Below are positions 9,668-20,862 of a DNA stretch of 64,000 bases, one piece after another. The DNA lies in NCBI GenBank assembly GCA_963781785.1, contig CAWAHD010000002.1, positions 434,001-498,000 of the forward strand. Direction: 5' to 3'. The translations under genes were made by a program, and so were the position numbers. Each line of letters opens with the position of its first letter. The stretch's first letter is position 1. The notes beneath the pieces are model-generated. The model saw only the letters and a program-made list of their open reading frames with translations, was not told where the DNA came from and did no database searches. Source of the DNA: CAWAHD01 sp963781785. GTDB taxonomy: Bacteria; Planctomycetota; Planctomycetia; Isosphaerales; Isosphaeraceae.

Positions 9668-10087
9668 TCCATGCTTTGACTTCCCGCCAAGATTGCCCCG
9701 GACGCGTCCGGCAGATTCCCCGGGGCCAGCGCGACAACGATCGCGCCACCCGGGGGCCAGGTCGGTCAGTCCAGGCGAGCGTTCTTCGGGCCGAGGCCAT
9801 GGGCCACTCTGATGGCCGGCTTGACCACCAAACCCACGCTCGGCCGGCTCGTCTTGAATGGCGCGCTCGGACGAGCGTTGGTCTGCGCGGTGCTTCCGGG
9901 TACGTTGAAACCGGACGACGGAATCCCGGCTCACCTTGCTTCAGCCAGGTCCGACCCTTAGACTCAATGGAAGAGAGTCACCCACGATCCCCCTGACGGG
10001 AAATGTGCGGAAATCCGGGCCGGCGGTTCTTCTTTTTTGGGTTTCAATTTGAGTTTGCGCTCTTGGGGCGGGGGAATCCTTTCACCG
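9668..10087. other. Intergenic region between the two lipoprotein/DUF1559 pairs
   Basis: About 420 bases without a supportable gene. A short self-complementary stretch, CCGGACGCGTCCGG, lies at 9698-9711. Short open frames here have no recognisable protein features. Confidence 0.45.
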
Positions 10088-10327
10088 ATGAAGCTTATGC
10101 ATGGTCGTGGGGCAAGCTGGAAACGCGCGGCTGTTGTCGGGTTCTGGCTGGGAATCGTGGCCGCGGAGGGTTGCGGTCCCCCAGACAACGTGCTCACGCC
10201 CCCGGACGGCGCCGCAACGGCTCAAGCACCGGGGCCGCCTGGCGGCGAGTCGTCCCAGGCGGCTTCGAATGTCAGGAAGGGACAAACCTCGCGCCGCGAG
10301 TTCGAGAAGGAACATGCAGAGAAGTAA
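10088..10327 (+). CDS. Small lipoprotein (second pair)
   Basis: A 79-residue protein with a basic start, a hydrophobic stretch and the lipobox IVAAEGC, then a short proline/alanine-rich region and a charged tail (SRREFEKEHAEK). Size, lipobox position, low-complexity body and place 87 bp before a DUF1559 gene match the lipoprotein at 8250-8495, although sequence identity is low. The ATG at 10088 gives a normal-length signal peptide. An in-frame start at 10037 would add 17 residues ahead of it. Confidence 0.6.
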   Translation: MKLMHGRGASWKRAAVVGFWLGIVAAEGCGPPDNVLTPPDGAATAQAPGPPGGESSQAASNVRKGQTSRREFEKEHAEK

Positions 10328-10414
10328 TGCGCAAGATTGGCGGTTGCCGGCCATGGCTCCCCTGCGTCGTCATCATCGGGGTTTGATCCCTATCCATTCT
10401 CAGAGGTGCAGGCC

Positions 10415-11494
10415 ATGCGAAAAGCTTCGCGGATTGATCGCCGGGCGTTCACACTGATCGAGCTTCTGGTGGTGATCGCCATCATTGCGGTCTTGATCGC
10501 ATTGCTGCTGCCGGCCGTGCAGGCCGCGCGCGAGGCAGGACGGCGGGCGCAATGCCTCAATAACCTGAAGCAGCTCGCCCTGGCCGCCCAGAATTACGAG
10601 AGCGCAAACGGGTCGCTCCCCATGGGCCGCAACACACAAAGATACATCGCGACCGGCGGCGGTTTCGAGACGTACGCCGACGGATGGGGGCAGTTCACCG
10701 CACTCTTACAGTTCACCGAAGAGATGCCCCTTTATAACGCAATCAACATCTCACTCGGCCCTTATCAGCTTCGAAACAGCACCTTTCCCGCCGTCGGCAT
10801 CTCATTTCTGTGGTGCCCGAGCGACACGGGGATCAACGGCCTCAAGACGATCAGACAGGCGGGGCTGTTTGACGGAACCCCGATCACCACGGCGTTCACG
10901 AGCTATCGGGCGGTCATGGGAACGTTCATGTACTTCCCGAACAATACCGCCATTCTCGCTGCGGAACTGGGAATGTTTCCCGACATCGGAGGTCCGACCT
11001 GGTTCAACGGGAGCCCGGGCCAGTCTCCGGTGAAACTGGCCGCCGTGACCGACGGGCTGAGCAACACGATCATGTTTGGAGAAGCCGCCCACGCCAAGCT
11101 GAGCCAGTTTTTCCCGGTGGCCTGCAACAATTCGGGCGGGTGCACGTGGACGACACAGGGCTGGTGGGCCGACTCCGATTTCGGCGACGGCAGCATGTCG
11201 ACGTTCTATCCGATGAATCTCAAGGGAGCCGATAGCACGGTCCTGCCGGGCCCTTGCGACCCCAGCGGGTCGATTGTGGGCACGTCGGCTTCCAGCTTTC
11301 ATTCAGGTGGCTGTAATTTCGCCTTCGGCGACGGCTCGGTTCACTTCATCCAGAACTCCGTCAGTTGCTGGAACTCGTTGCTCATCCAGCGAGACGCGAA
11401 TTGCATTCCGGTCATTCCCGCCGGGATGCAAGGCGGAATCTACCAGGCCCTCTCGACGCGGAACAGCGACGAGATGGTCCAGGGGCAGTACTGA
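10415..11494 (+). CDS. DUF1559 family prepilin-like protein (second copy)
   Basis: A 359-aa paralogue of the gene at 8582. The leader is MRKASRIDRRAFTLIELLVV, with the prepilin cleavage residue replaced by Ala (RAF instead of RGF). The H-X9-DG signature appears as HSGGCNFAFGDGS. It is very similar to the first copy along its full length, so the lipoprotein/DUF1559 unit was probably duplicated in tandem. The ATG at 10415 is the start matching the family. It is followed after 80 bp by the TPR-CRTAC1 gene and possibly shares its transcript. Confidence 0.92.
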   Translation: MRKASRIDRRAFTLIELLVVIAIIAVLIALLLPAVQAAREAGRRAQCLNNLKQLALAAQNYESANGSLPMGRNTQRYIATGGGFETYADGWGQFTALLQFTEEMPLYNAINISLGPYQLRNSTFPAVGISFLWCPSDTGINGLKTIRQAGLFDGTPITTAFTSYRAVMGTFMYFPNNTAILAAELGMFPDIGGPTWFNGSPGQSPVKLAAVTDGLSNTIMFGEAAHAKLSQFFPVACNNSGGCTWTTQGWWADSDFGDGSMSTFYPMNLKGADSTVLPGPCDPSGSIVGTSASSFHSGGCNFAFGDGSVHFIQNSVSCWNSLLIQRDANCIPVIPAGMQGGIYQALSTRNSDEMVQGQY

Positions 11495-11574
11495 GCACAG
11501 ACGGGAGCATCCCGCGGGGCAATCGTGCGCGAACAGCGCACTGCCCTTTGCCGGCGGGGCTCGAGGAGAGCCTG

Positions 11575-14552
11575 ATGCGTTCGAGGCGGCTCTGGATCGC
11601 AATCGGCCTCGGCGTGGTCAGCGGCCTGTGCGCCGCGCTCTTCTGGGTCAAGGAGCGACACGGCCGGCTCGAACTTGCGCTGGCCAAGCGCGAATTTGCG
11701 AATGGGCAGGTTCATCGTGCTCGCCAGCGGCTTGACAGGCTGACCAAGGATTGGCCGGCATGGGACGACGCGCTCTACCAGCTTGGCTTGTGCGACGAGA
11801 CGCTCGGCCATCCGGTGGCAGCGGAAACGGCATGGTCGCGCATCTCGCCGAATTCCAGCCTGGCACGGCAGGCCGGTCTGGGGCGAGCCCGGCTCCTCAT
11901 GAACTCCGGCCGGCTCGCACCGGCTGAAACGTTGCTGCTTACGCTTCCACGCGACGAGACGCCCGAGGGACGCCAGGTCCGGCAGTCTCTGGAGCTTCTC
12001 TATCGGCTCGAGGGTCGCCAGAGCGAAGTGCGCGACCTCATCATCGAGTCGTGGGACCAAGCCGACGACCCGGCGGGTGTGCTGCGCCGCCATTATCTCC
12101 TGGACAACTCGGCATTTCCTGTGGACTACGTCCGGAAGACCCTCGAAGCCGCCGACCCGAACGACGACCGGGTGTGGCTGGGCAAAGCCAACCTTGCGGC
12201 GTGGACCGGCCAGCTCGACCAGGCGTCCCGGTTTCTGGCGGATTGCGTCCGCCGCCGCCCCAACGACCAGGCCGTCTGGCGCGCTCGCCTGGAATGGGCG
12301 CGTTCCACCGGCGACATCGAGACGTTCCGGCAGGCTGCCCACCAGCTTTCCCTCGGACGGTTCACCCGGCGCGATGTGCTCAGCCTCCGCGCGTGGCTGG
12401 CCGCTCGATCGGGGAACACCACGCTCGAGCGCGAGATTCTTGAGTCGTTGACCGCGCGGGAGCCCGGTAACATCAGCGCCTGGGACCGGCTTGCCGCGCT
12501 GGCGCTCAAGGCGGGCCGCAAAGCCGACGCTGACTGTTTCCACGAGAAGAAGCGGACATTCAACCAGGCCCGCGAAGACTACAAATCGCTGATCGGCCGC
12601 GATGATCGGGCCGCCCATTGCATTGAGCTGGCCGGGCTGGCGGGCAAGCTCGGCGCGCCGTCGAGGCCCGAGGATGGTCGCTGATCGCTCAGGGCCGCGC
12701 TGCCCGTGAGCCGCTCGTCTCGGACGAGCTTCGTCAAGACCTGTCACCGGGCCAGGGACCGGCGCTCCTGACGGCGCTCGACGATCTGGTCCGCGCGGTA
12801 ACGGCCACGGCGGGTTTGCCGTCGAGCGGCCCCTCGATCACGGTTCCACGATTCGTCGACCTGGCCGAGCCGGCCGGGCTTCGGTTCGTGCACGACAACG
12901 GGCAGATCCGCGGCAGAAACCCTCCTCCGACCGAAGCCATGTGCGGCGGCGCCGGGCTGCTCGATTTTGACGGTGACGGCTGGATTGATCTCTACGTGGT
13001 GCAGGGGGGACCGTTTCCGCCAGCGGAGTCGACGCCCAACGACGGAGATCGCCTTTTTCGCAATTGCCGCGACGGCACCTTCGAGGACGTCACGGTCAAG
13101 TCGGGCATCGCGTCATTTCCCGGAGGCTATGGGCACGGCGTCACCGTCGCCGACTACGACAATGATGGCCGGCCCGACCTCTTCGTCACCCGCTGGCGAT
13201 CGTACGCGCTCTATCGAAACCAGGGAGATGGCCGCTTCGAGGACGTCACCCGGAAAACCGGCCTGGATGGCGATCGAGACTGGCCCACATCCGCGGCTCT
13301 GGCCGACCTTGATGGAGACGGTGATCTGGACCTGTATGTCTGCCACTATCTTGTCTACGACCCGGCCAACCCGCGTCGCTGCGTTCATCCCGAGTCGCCC
13401 AGCAAGCACGAGTGCAATCCGCTTGACTTTCCCGCGCGGCCGGATCATGTCTTCCGCAACGATGCGGGCCGGTTCGTCGATGTGACCGTGACGGCCGGCT
13501 TCACCGACCCGAACGGACGCGGTCTCGGGGTTGTCGCCGCCGACCTGGACGACGACAACCGGATCGACCTTTACGTCGCCAACGACATGACCGCCAATTA
13601 TCTCTTCCGCAACCAGGGCGGGTTTCATTTCGAGGAGAACGGCCATTTGGCCGGGGCCGCCGCCAGCGCAGACGGTGGTTACAAGGCCGGAATGGGAATC
13701 GCCTACGGTGACCTGGACGGCGATGGATTGCTCGACCTAGCCGTCACCAACTACTTCGGCGAATCAACCACGTTCTATCGCAACATGGGCGGCGGCTATT
13801 TCGCCGACCACACGAGCCTTATCGGCATGGCGGCTCCCACGCGCCGCTTGCTCGGGTTCGGCATCGCGTTCCTGGACGCCGATAACGACGGCCGGCTCGA
13901 CGTTCTGAGTGCCAACGGTCATGTGCTCGATTCCCGCCCGCGATTCCCCTGGACGATGCCCTTGCAGCTTCTCCAGGGAACCGCCCCGAGCGGCGTGGTC
14001 GACGTCTCCGATCGCGCGGGCGAACCGTTCTCCCCGCTGCACCTGGGCCGGGGGCTGGCTGCCGGAGACCTCGACAACGACGGGAGCATCGATGCGATCG
14101 TTGTCGCTCAGAACGAGCCGCTCATCTATCTGCACAACCAGACCGAGCCGCGCGGGCACTTCGTGACGTTTACCCTCGAGGGAACAAAGTCCAACCGCGA
14201 CGGCGTCGGAGCGCGCGTCACCATCGTTGCCGGTGGCCAGCGCCAGGTCAGAGAGCGGTTTGGGGGTGGAAGCTATCAGTCGGCCGGCGACCCTCGGCTT
14301 CACTTCGGCCTGGGGAGCGCGATGGCGATCGAGTCGGTCGAAGTCCGCTGGCCCTCCGGGCAACTCGACCGGTGCGGCGGATTGGCCGCCGATCGCCATT
14401 ACCTGCTGCGCGAAGGCAAGATGCCCCCGGCCGTCCGCAATCTCGAGCCCGCGACGCGATCGGTGCGACAGGCCCGATCACAGCCGCAGGAAGTATCCGT
14501 GCTTCTCGAGGTATCGCACGAACATGTAGCTGATCATGAAGAACACGGCTAG
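11575..14552 (+). CDS. TPR-CRTAC1 fusion protein (FG-GAP repeats and ASPIC/UnbV domain), frameshifted at about 12650
   Basis: The N-terminal frame has a signal anchor (LWIAIGLGVVSGLCAALFW) and TPR-like helices, and stops at 12684. From about 12651 the coding signal moves to another frame, reading RRAVEARGWSLIAQGR and continuing without a break into seven FG-GAP/VCBS calcium-binding motifs (DFDGDGWIDLYV, DYDNDGRPDLFV, DLDGDGDLDLYV, DLDDDNRIDLYV and so on) and a C-terminal ASPIC/UnbV domain (GVGARVTIVAGG to VRWPSGQLD). The span is one nucleotide short of a multiple of three, which fits one missing C in the GGCGCG run. The repaired length is about 992 aa. Such fusions are frequent in planctomycetes; function unknown, probably exported. 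The ATG at 11575 follows GAGGAGAG. Confidence 0.85.
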
Positions 14553-15836
14553 CCCCGCGCAAGCATACCAGAGGGGTGAGTCGCCGGGCACGACGGCCAG
14601 GACCGCTCCTTCGACGGAGTGATGTATGATGTAGGCGGCCAGCGGGTTCTGACCCAATGTGCGGAAGACGCCGATCACCAGCCCTGCCATGTCGCAAAGC
14701 GGCACGAACAGGGCGTAGAGAGCCAGGGCAAACCCCGAGGAAAACAGCGTGAACGGCAGGCTCACGATCTTCTTGTTCATCATCCAGTAATTGTGCGGCC
14801 TGATCGAAGTTGGCGGCGGCTGCATGAAGGGTGGCGTGGCCAGGAGCGATGACACTTCGCGGCCCTTTGCGTTGGCAAACGGAGGAATCACGGGGTTGGC
14901 GGCCACGTCGCCCAGTACCGGCACGCTTCCCTTGTCGGTGTCGTACAGGGTCGTGAGGCAATTGAGCGCATAGCCCGCGGCCAGCAGGCAGACGCCCCAT
15001 CCCAGCAGCCGCCCGGTCGCGCTAAAGCGCCGGTGGGTTGCCATGACGTCGTAAGCCAGCGTCCCCAGCAGCATCGGAATCGCCCAGGCCAGCACTCCCA
15101 GCGTCCCGCCGTCCCACGCACTGTCACCCGTCAGGCCCAGACTTGCGTCCACCCAGTTTGGTTTTCCATAGACGAAGAAGAAGTTGAACCAATAGGAAAG
15201 CCCCAGGTGGGCGACCGCCAGCAAAAGGCACGCCGCCACCCTGATCCGGCTGCTGGTGGCGATCACGGGCAGGATCAAGATCTGGACGACCCCGATGATC
15301 GCCAGGACTTCCCACAGGTTGGCCTTCACGAGCTTGCCCACGAGCCTCCAGACCGGGTGCGGCACCACGGTCGTCACCAAGGGCAGCGTTCCCGCGACAG
15401 CTCCGATCGGCTGGGCGGCCCCCTCGTAGGTGAGGTCAGACCATCTCTTCACTTCAATATCTTCAGCGGCGTACATCACCAGCGAGATCAACACGAGCGC
15501 AAGCGATCGCACGATGAAGTGGATGTAAGCCCTGGCCACACCGATCCTGGCAAACCGCTTGAGGGCGCTCAAGCGGTAGGAGAACCCGGCCGCGAACATG
15601 AAGGCGGGCATGATCGTGTCGGCATAGCTGAAATAGGGCAGCCCGTTGTGATGCTTCATCACCTCGGGAAACGCTCCCAGCCCGCCGACGAAGTTGACCA
15701 CGAACATCCCCGCAACCGTGTAGCCTCGAAACTGGTCCATCGAGACGATCCGCGCCCCGGACGTGGGTGGCGGCGCAGCGGGAGCCGGGTCGGAAGACGC
15801 GGCGGAAGCGGCAGCGGGAGCGGTGCTCATGTCCAT
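14478..15836 (-). CDS. Multi-pass membrane protein of the HGSNAT/DUF5009-like acyltransferase type
   Basis: A 452-aa integral membrane protein with about ten predicted transmembrane helices. After an alanine/proline-rich N-terminus it has RIVSMDQFRGYTVAGMFVVN, the opening motif shared by heparan-alpha-glucosaminide N-acetyltransferase-like and DUF5009 proteins (R..S.D.FRG...AGM..VN). It probably transfers acyl groups to a sugar across the membrane; the substrate is unknown. The start at 15836 (MDMSTAP) follows AGAAGG; a second ATG is two codons later. Its 3' end overlaps the end of the convergent CRTAC1 gene by about 75 bp. Confidence 0.75.
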   Translation of the reverse strand: MDMSTAPAAASAASSDPAPAAPPPTSGARIVSMDQFRGYTVAGMFVVNFVGGLGAFPEVMKHHNGLPYFSYADTIMPAFMFAAGFSYRLSALKRFARIGVARAYIHFIVRSLALVLISLVMYAAEDIEVKRWSDLTYEGAAQPIGAVAGTLPLVTTVVPHPVWRLVGKLVKANLWEVLAIIGVVQILILPVIATSSRIRVAACLLLAVAHLGLSYWFNFFFVYGKPNWVDASLGLTGDSAWDGGTLGVLAWAIPMLLGTLAYDVMATHRRFSATGRLLGWGVCLLAAGYALNCLTTLYDTDKGSVPVLGDVAANPVIPPFANAKGREVSSLLATPPFMQPPPTSIRPHNYWMMNKKIVSLPFTLFSSGFALALYALFVPLCDMAGLVIGVFRTLGQNPLAAYIIHHSVEGAVLAVVPGDSPLWYACAGLAVFFMISYMFVRYLEKHGYFLRL

Positions 15837-15887
15837 GCCTTCTCGCGAACATCCTTCGAGGTGGACTCGCACAGGTGGTTGCGCAGC

Positions 15888-15915
15888 GTAGGTCAGGCTG
15901 GAAAGCCTGACCTAC
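15888..15915. repeat. Strong hairpin, 12-bp stem and GGAA loop
   Basis: GTAGGTCAGGCT and its exact complement AGCCTGACCTAC flank a four-base loop. It lies between the Gfo/Idh stop and the start of the downstream membrane-protein gene. There is no T-tract on either side, so it could be a transcript-processing or attenuating hairpin, or one copy of a dispersed repeat. Confidence 0.7.
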
Positions 15916-15929
15916 AAGATCCGGCCCCC

Positions 15930-17306
<1,377 letters not shown>

Positions 17307-17675
17307 GATGTCGGCTCCAAGAGAGGAAGGAGTGGTCAGGCGGTAGGATGATTCGTGCGGGTGTCTCGCCTTCCACGTGGTGGAAGACTGTGACGTTAAT
17401 GAGTAGTTTAACACAGCCGAACCCCCTCTCAAAGCCGGTTCCGCCGCTAAAACCTTTGCGAAAATCGCCGTAACCCGCGCCGCCGGTCCGACGCCCGCAA
17501 TCATCGGGAGTCTGGTTGGCCCGCTCGGCGAACTGCCCGGCCAAGGCTCCGACGGCTTGCAAACCGCGGCCGAATCGTCCAAGTTAGGTGCTGGATTTCA
17601 ATGCGGACGGACGGACCGAGGTGCCATCACTTTTGAGCGGGAGCGGCCGAATCTCCTCTCTTTCCCGAGAACCCG
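17307..17675. other. Divergent intergenic region
   Basis: About 370 bases between the minus-strand Gfo/Idh gene and the plus-strand racemase gene. It must hold both promoters, but no convincing -35/-10 pair or hairpin is seen. Confidence 0.4.
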
Positions 17676-18782
17676 ATGCGGATTGACCAGGTCGACCTCA
17701 AGATCGTCCGGCTGCCGCTCGTGCGGCCGTTCCAGACGAGCTCAAGCCGCAAGGATCATCTCGACCATATTCTGGTCCGGGTCGCGGCCGGCGGCGCGAC
17801 CGGCTGGGGAGAGTGCGCCAGCCCCTCCGACCCATTCTACTGCCCGGAAACCACCGAGACCTGCTGGCACATGCTCCGCGACTTCCTGGTGCCGGCGGTC
17901 CTCGGGCGGGAATGGTCGACCATCGACGAGCTGGCGCGCTTTTATGGTCTCGTCAAGGGAAACCGCTTCGCCCGGGCGGGACTGGAAATGGCATGCTGGG
18001 ACGCTCTGGCACGCGCTCAGGGCCAGTCGCTCTGTCGCCTGCTGGGTGGAACGCGCTCCGAGATCCTGTCCGGAGTCAGCCTGGGAATCGAGAGCCGGAT
18101 CGAGGCGCTCCTGGACCTGATCGCCGTGTACCTCGAGGAGGGCTATCGCCGGGTCAAGCTCAAGATTGCACCCGGCTGGGATGTCGACGTCGTGCGCCGG
18201 GTGCGTGAGAGCTATCCGTCGATCGCGCTTCAGGTCGATGCCAACTCGGCGTACACCCTGGACGACCTGCCGACGCTCAAGAAACTGGATGATTTCGACC
18301 TGATTCTGATCGAGCAGCCGCTCGCCCACGACGATATCATCGACCACGCCCGGCTCCAGGCAGCGCTCAAGACCCCGATCTGCCTGGACGAGAGCATCCA
18401 TTCGGCCGACGACGCGCGCAAGGCCATTGACCTGGGTGCCTGCCGGGTGATCAATATCAAGGTGAGCCGGCTGGGTGGCTTGCTCGAGGCCCGGCGGGTG
18501 CACGACCTTTGCTTCGCCCGCGGGGTGCCGGTCTGGTGCGGCGGGATGCACGAGTTCGGCGTCGGACGTGCGGCCAACGTCGCCATCGCTTCCTTGCCGG
18601 GCTTCACCCTGCCCGGCGACGTCTCGGGCTCCGACAAGTATTACGCCGAAGACATCGTCAAGCCGCCGATCCGGGCCCATGGGGGTGCGATTTCGGTGAC
18701 GAGCCGTCCCGGTCTGGGAGTCGAGCCCGTGCTCGAGCGGATCGAGTCGCACACGATCCGCCGGTTGTCTCTTTGCACGTGA
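17676..18782 (+). CDS. Enolase-superfamily racemase, probable N-succinylamino acid racemase / o-succinylbenzoate synthase type
   Basis: A 368-aa member of the muconate-lactonising subgroup. Catalytic residues fall where NSAR/OSBS enzymes have them: the KLK motif with Lys161 and Lys163, metal ligands Asp188 (QVDANSAY), Glu213 (LIEQPL) and Asp238 (CLDES), and the second acid/base Lys262 (NIKVSRLGG). In the known NSAR pathway it interconverts N-succinyl-D- and L-amino acids. The next two genes, an M20 deacylase and a GNAT transferase, are the other two enzymes of that pathway, so NSAR is preferred over menaquinone synthesis (menC). No other men gene is nearby. The ATG at 17676 gives the family start. 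Confidence 0.85.
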   Translation: MRIDQVDLKIVRLPLVRPFQTSSSRKDHLDHILVRVAAGGATGWGECASPSDPFYCPETTETCWHMLRDFLVPAVLGREWSTIDELARFYGLVKGNRFARAGLEMACWDALARAQGQSLCRLLGGTRSEILSGVSLGIESRIEALLDLIAVYLEEGYRRVKLKIAPGWDVDVVRRVRESYPSIALQVDANSAYTLDDLPTLKKLDDFDLILIEQPLAHDDIIDHARLQAALKTPICLDESIHSADDARKAIDLGACRVINIKVSRLGGLLEARRVHDLCFARGVPVWCGGMHEFGVGRAANVAIASLPGFTLPGDVSGSDKYYAEDIVKPPIRAHGGAISVTSRPGLGVEPVLERIESHTIRRLSLCT

Positions 18783-18792
18783 AGGAGGGCAG

Positions 18793-19953
18793 GTGGGGTT
18801 GTCGCACGCGTCCGGTCCATTTGATCGCATGCAGCACCAGATGATGAGCCAGTTGCTGGAGCTGGTCTGCCTCGAGTCTCCCAGCCGCGACAAGCCCGCG
18901 CTCGACGTCCTGGGAGCCCTCCTGGCGACCAGGCTGAACGAGCTGGGCGCCTCGGTCGAGGTCATTGCCAATGCCCACGGGGGCGACCACGTCCTGGGGC
19001 GATTCCAGGCCAAGGGCGCGATGCGTCCCGCCCTTGTGCTGGCACACTTCGACACGGTCTGGCCGCTCGGCACACTCAAACGAATGCCATTCCACGTCGA
19101 CGAGGAGGGCAGGGCGTTCGGGCCCGGCATCTTCGACATGAAAGCCAGCCTGGCGGTGTTTCTCGCAGTCATGGAAGAGCTGATCAAAGAGCCGCAAGAT
19201 TGGCCGAGGCCGATCTGGGCGTTATTCACTTCCGACGAGGAGCTGGGCAGCCCCACTTCGCGTGATCTCATTGAGAAACTGGCAATTGATTGTGCGTATG
19301 CGCTGGTGCTCGAGCCGGCGCTCTTCGACGGAGGCCTCAAGACTTCCCGGAAAGGCGTCGGGCGTTTCCATCTCGAGGTCGCGGGCAAGGCAGCTCACGC
19401 CGGCGTCAGCGCCCAGGATGGCCGCAGCGCGATCGTCGAGCTTGCCCACCAGGTCCTGCGACTTCGGGATTTGCAGGATGTTGCGAATGGGACCACGATC
19501 AACGTCGGCGTCGTCGAAGGGGGTTCGGCGGTCAACGTGGTGCCGGCGCGCGCATCGGCCGAGATCGACGTGCGCGTCGTGTCGAAGACGGAAGCAAAAC
19601 GGGTCGAGTCGGCGCTGCGATCGCTCGAGCCGGTCGCACCCGACAATCGCCTCACGGTGAGCGGGTCGTTCAACAGGCCGCCGATGGAGCGAACTCCGGG
19701 CAGTGCGCTCTTGTTCGAGGAAGCCCGGCAGCTCGCCCGCACAGTCTTCCCGGGCCGTGAGCTCACCGAAGGATCGACCGGCGGCGGCAGCGACGGCAAC
19801 TTCACTGCGGCGCTGGGCGTCCCCACCCTGGACGGCCTGGGCGCCCGAGGGGCCGGCGCCCATGCCGACAACGAGCACATCCTGGTCGACTCGCTCCCGG
19901 AGCGCACCGCCCTCTTGCACCGCCTGCTCCTGGGTTTGAAGGGCCGGTCATGA
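18793..19953 (+). CDS. M20 family metallopeptidase, candidate N-succinyl-L-amino acid desuccinylase
   Basis: A 386-aa CPG2/ArgE-like zinc hydrolase. Metal ligands are visible in order: His and Asp in LAHFDTVWPLG, the bridging Asp in GPGIFDMKAS, Glu-Glu in SDEELGS, and the late His in ADNEHILVDS; the dimerisation domain lies between. The GTG at 18793 is preceded closely by AAGGAGGG. An ATG at 18829 is an alternative without a clear ribosome-binding site. It begins 10 bp after the racemase and overlaps the following GNAT start (ATGA), which argues for one operon. Removing the N-succinyl group from the L-isomer would make the pathway irreversible; the substrate is inferred from context. Confidence 0.85.
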   Translation: MGLSHASGPFDRMQHQMMSQLLELVCLESPSRDKPALDVLGALLATRLNELGASVEVIANAHGGDHVLGRFQAKGAMRPALVLAHFDTVWPLGTLKRMPFHVDEEGRAFGPGIFDMKASLAVFLAVMEELIKEPQDWPRPIWALFTSDEELGSPTSRDLIEKLAIDCAYALVLEPALFDGGLKTSRKGVGRFHLEVAGKAAHAGVSAQDGRSAIVELAHQVLRLRDLQDVANGTTINVGVVEGGSAVNVVPARASAEIDVRVVSKTEAKRVESALRSLEPVAPDNRLTVSGSFNRPPMERTPGSALLFEEARQLARTVFPGRELTEGSTGGGSDGNFTAALGVPTLDGLGARGAGAHADNEHILVDSLPERTALLHRLLLGLKGRS

Positions 19954-20816
19954 CCGCTACCAATATCGTCGTGACCGTCGGTGACGACACCACGGTCCGT
20001 CGGGCCGAGTCGATCGCCGACTACAGAGCCTGCCAGCGGGCACAAGAGCAGGCGTGGGAGATCGCCGAAGCCGGCTACCTGATCCCGATTGCCACGATGG
20101 TCGGCGCCAACCTGCACGGCGGCCTGGTGCTGGGTGCCTTTCTGCCCGGCGGGGAAGCCGTGGCGATGTCGTTTGCCTTTCTGGGTCGCGTCGAGGGAAG
20201 TATCTGCCTTTACTCCCAGGTGACGGGCGTGATTCCCTCGTACCAATCCCGCGGCCTGGGCTACCGGCTCAAGCAGCTCCAGCGCGAGATCGCGCACGCT
20301 GACGGGATCGAGCAGATCTGCTGGGCGTTCGACCCTCTTCAGGCTGGCAACGCCCACTTCAATCTCGCACGGCTCGGGGCGTCGGCTGTCCGTTTTGTCG
20401 AGAACATGTACGGCGAGCGCACTGACCGGCTGAACGCCGGTGTGCCGACCGATCGGTTGATCGCCTGGTGGGACACCACCGGCTCACCCCCGATCGTGCT
20501 TCCCGCGGGCGCAGCCCGGGACCTTCCTCGCTTGATCGAGACGACGTCCGTCGAGGGTGAGGAAGCCGACACAGGAGCGTTCGCGCCAACCGGGGTCGTG
20601 TCGGCTTCGTCGCTCGGCGAACCTCTGCTGCTCGTGGAGATACCCGGCGACATCGCTCTGTTGCGCCGGCAAGAGCCCGCTCTGGCCGAGCGATGGCGGG
20701 CGGCCGTCAGTCAGGCGTTTCGGCTGGCCTTTGATGCGGATTACCGCGCCGTTCATTTCGTGCGGGACGACTCGTCCGGGCCCCGCAGAAGCTTTTACCT
20801 CCTCGAGCGACTATAA
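19950..20816 (+). CDS. GNAT-like acyltransferase, candidate succinyl-CoA:D-amino acid N-succinyltransferase
   Basis: A 288-aa protein of the type often annotated as predicted acetyltransferase COG3375. The acyl-CoA-binding segment is GVIPSYQSRGLGYRLKQLQR at residues about 90-110, followed by ICWAFDPLQAGNAHFNLARLG. Its ATG overlaps the stop of the M20 gene, so it is translationally coupled. In the described D-to-L amino acid pathway of Geobacillus-type bacteria the same three enzymes (GNAT succinyltransferase, NSAR, M20 desuccinylase) are clustered. The family call is firm; the substrate is inferred from gene order. Confidence 0.8.
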   Translation: MTATNIVVTVGDDTTVRRAESIADYRACQRAQEQAWEIAEAGYLIPIATMVGANLHGGLVLGAFLPGGEAVAMSFAFLGRVEGSICLYSQVTGVIPSYQSRGLGYRLKQLQREIAHADGIEQICWAFDPLQAGNAHFNLARLGASAVRFVENMYGERTDRLNAGVPTDRLIAWWDTTGSPPIVLPAGAARDLPRLIETTSVEGEEADTGAFAPTGVVSASSLGEPLLLVEIPGDIALLRRQEPALAERWRAAVSQAFRLAFDADYRAVHFVRDDSSGPRRSFYLLERL

Positions 20817-20862
20817 TGAGCGAACGAAGACCCTCGCCCGTTGTGATGGAACCGGCTGACTC

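Noticed and set aside
9664..9996. Small plus-strand frame after the first DUF1559 gene
   Set aside because: It has no ribosome-binding site, no recognisable fold and GC-rich random composition.
17676..18782. Menaquinone o-succinylbenzoate synthase (menC) as the primary call
   Set aside because: Active-site residues cannot separate the two activities, but the M20 and GNAT neighbours fit the NSAR pathway and no men gene is near.
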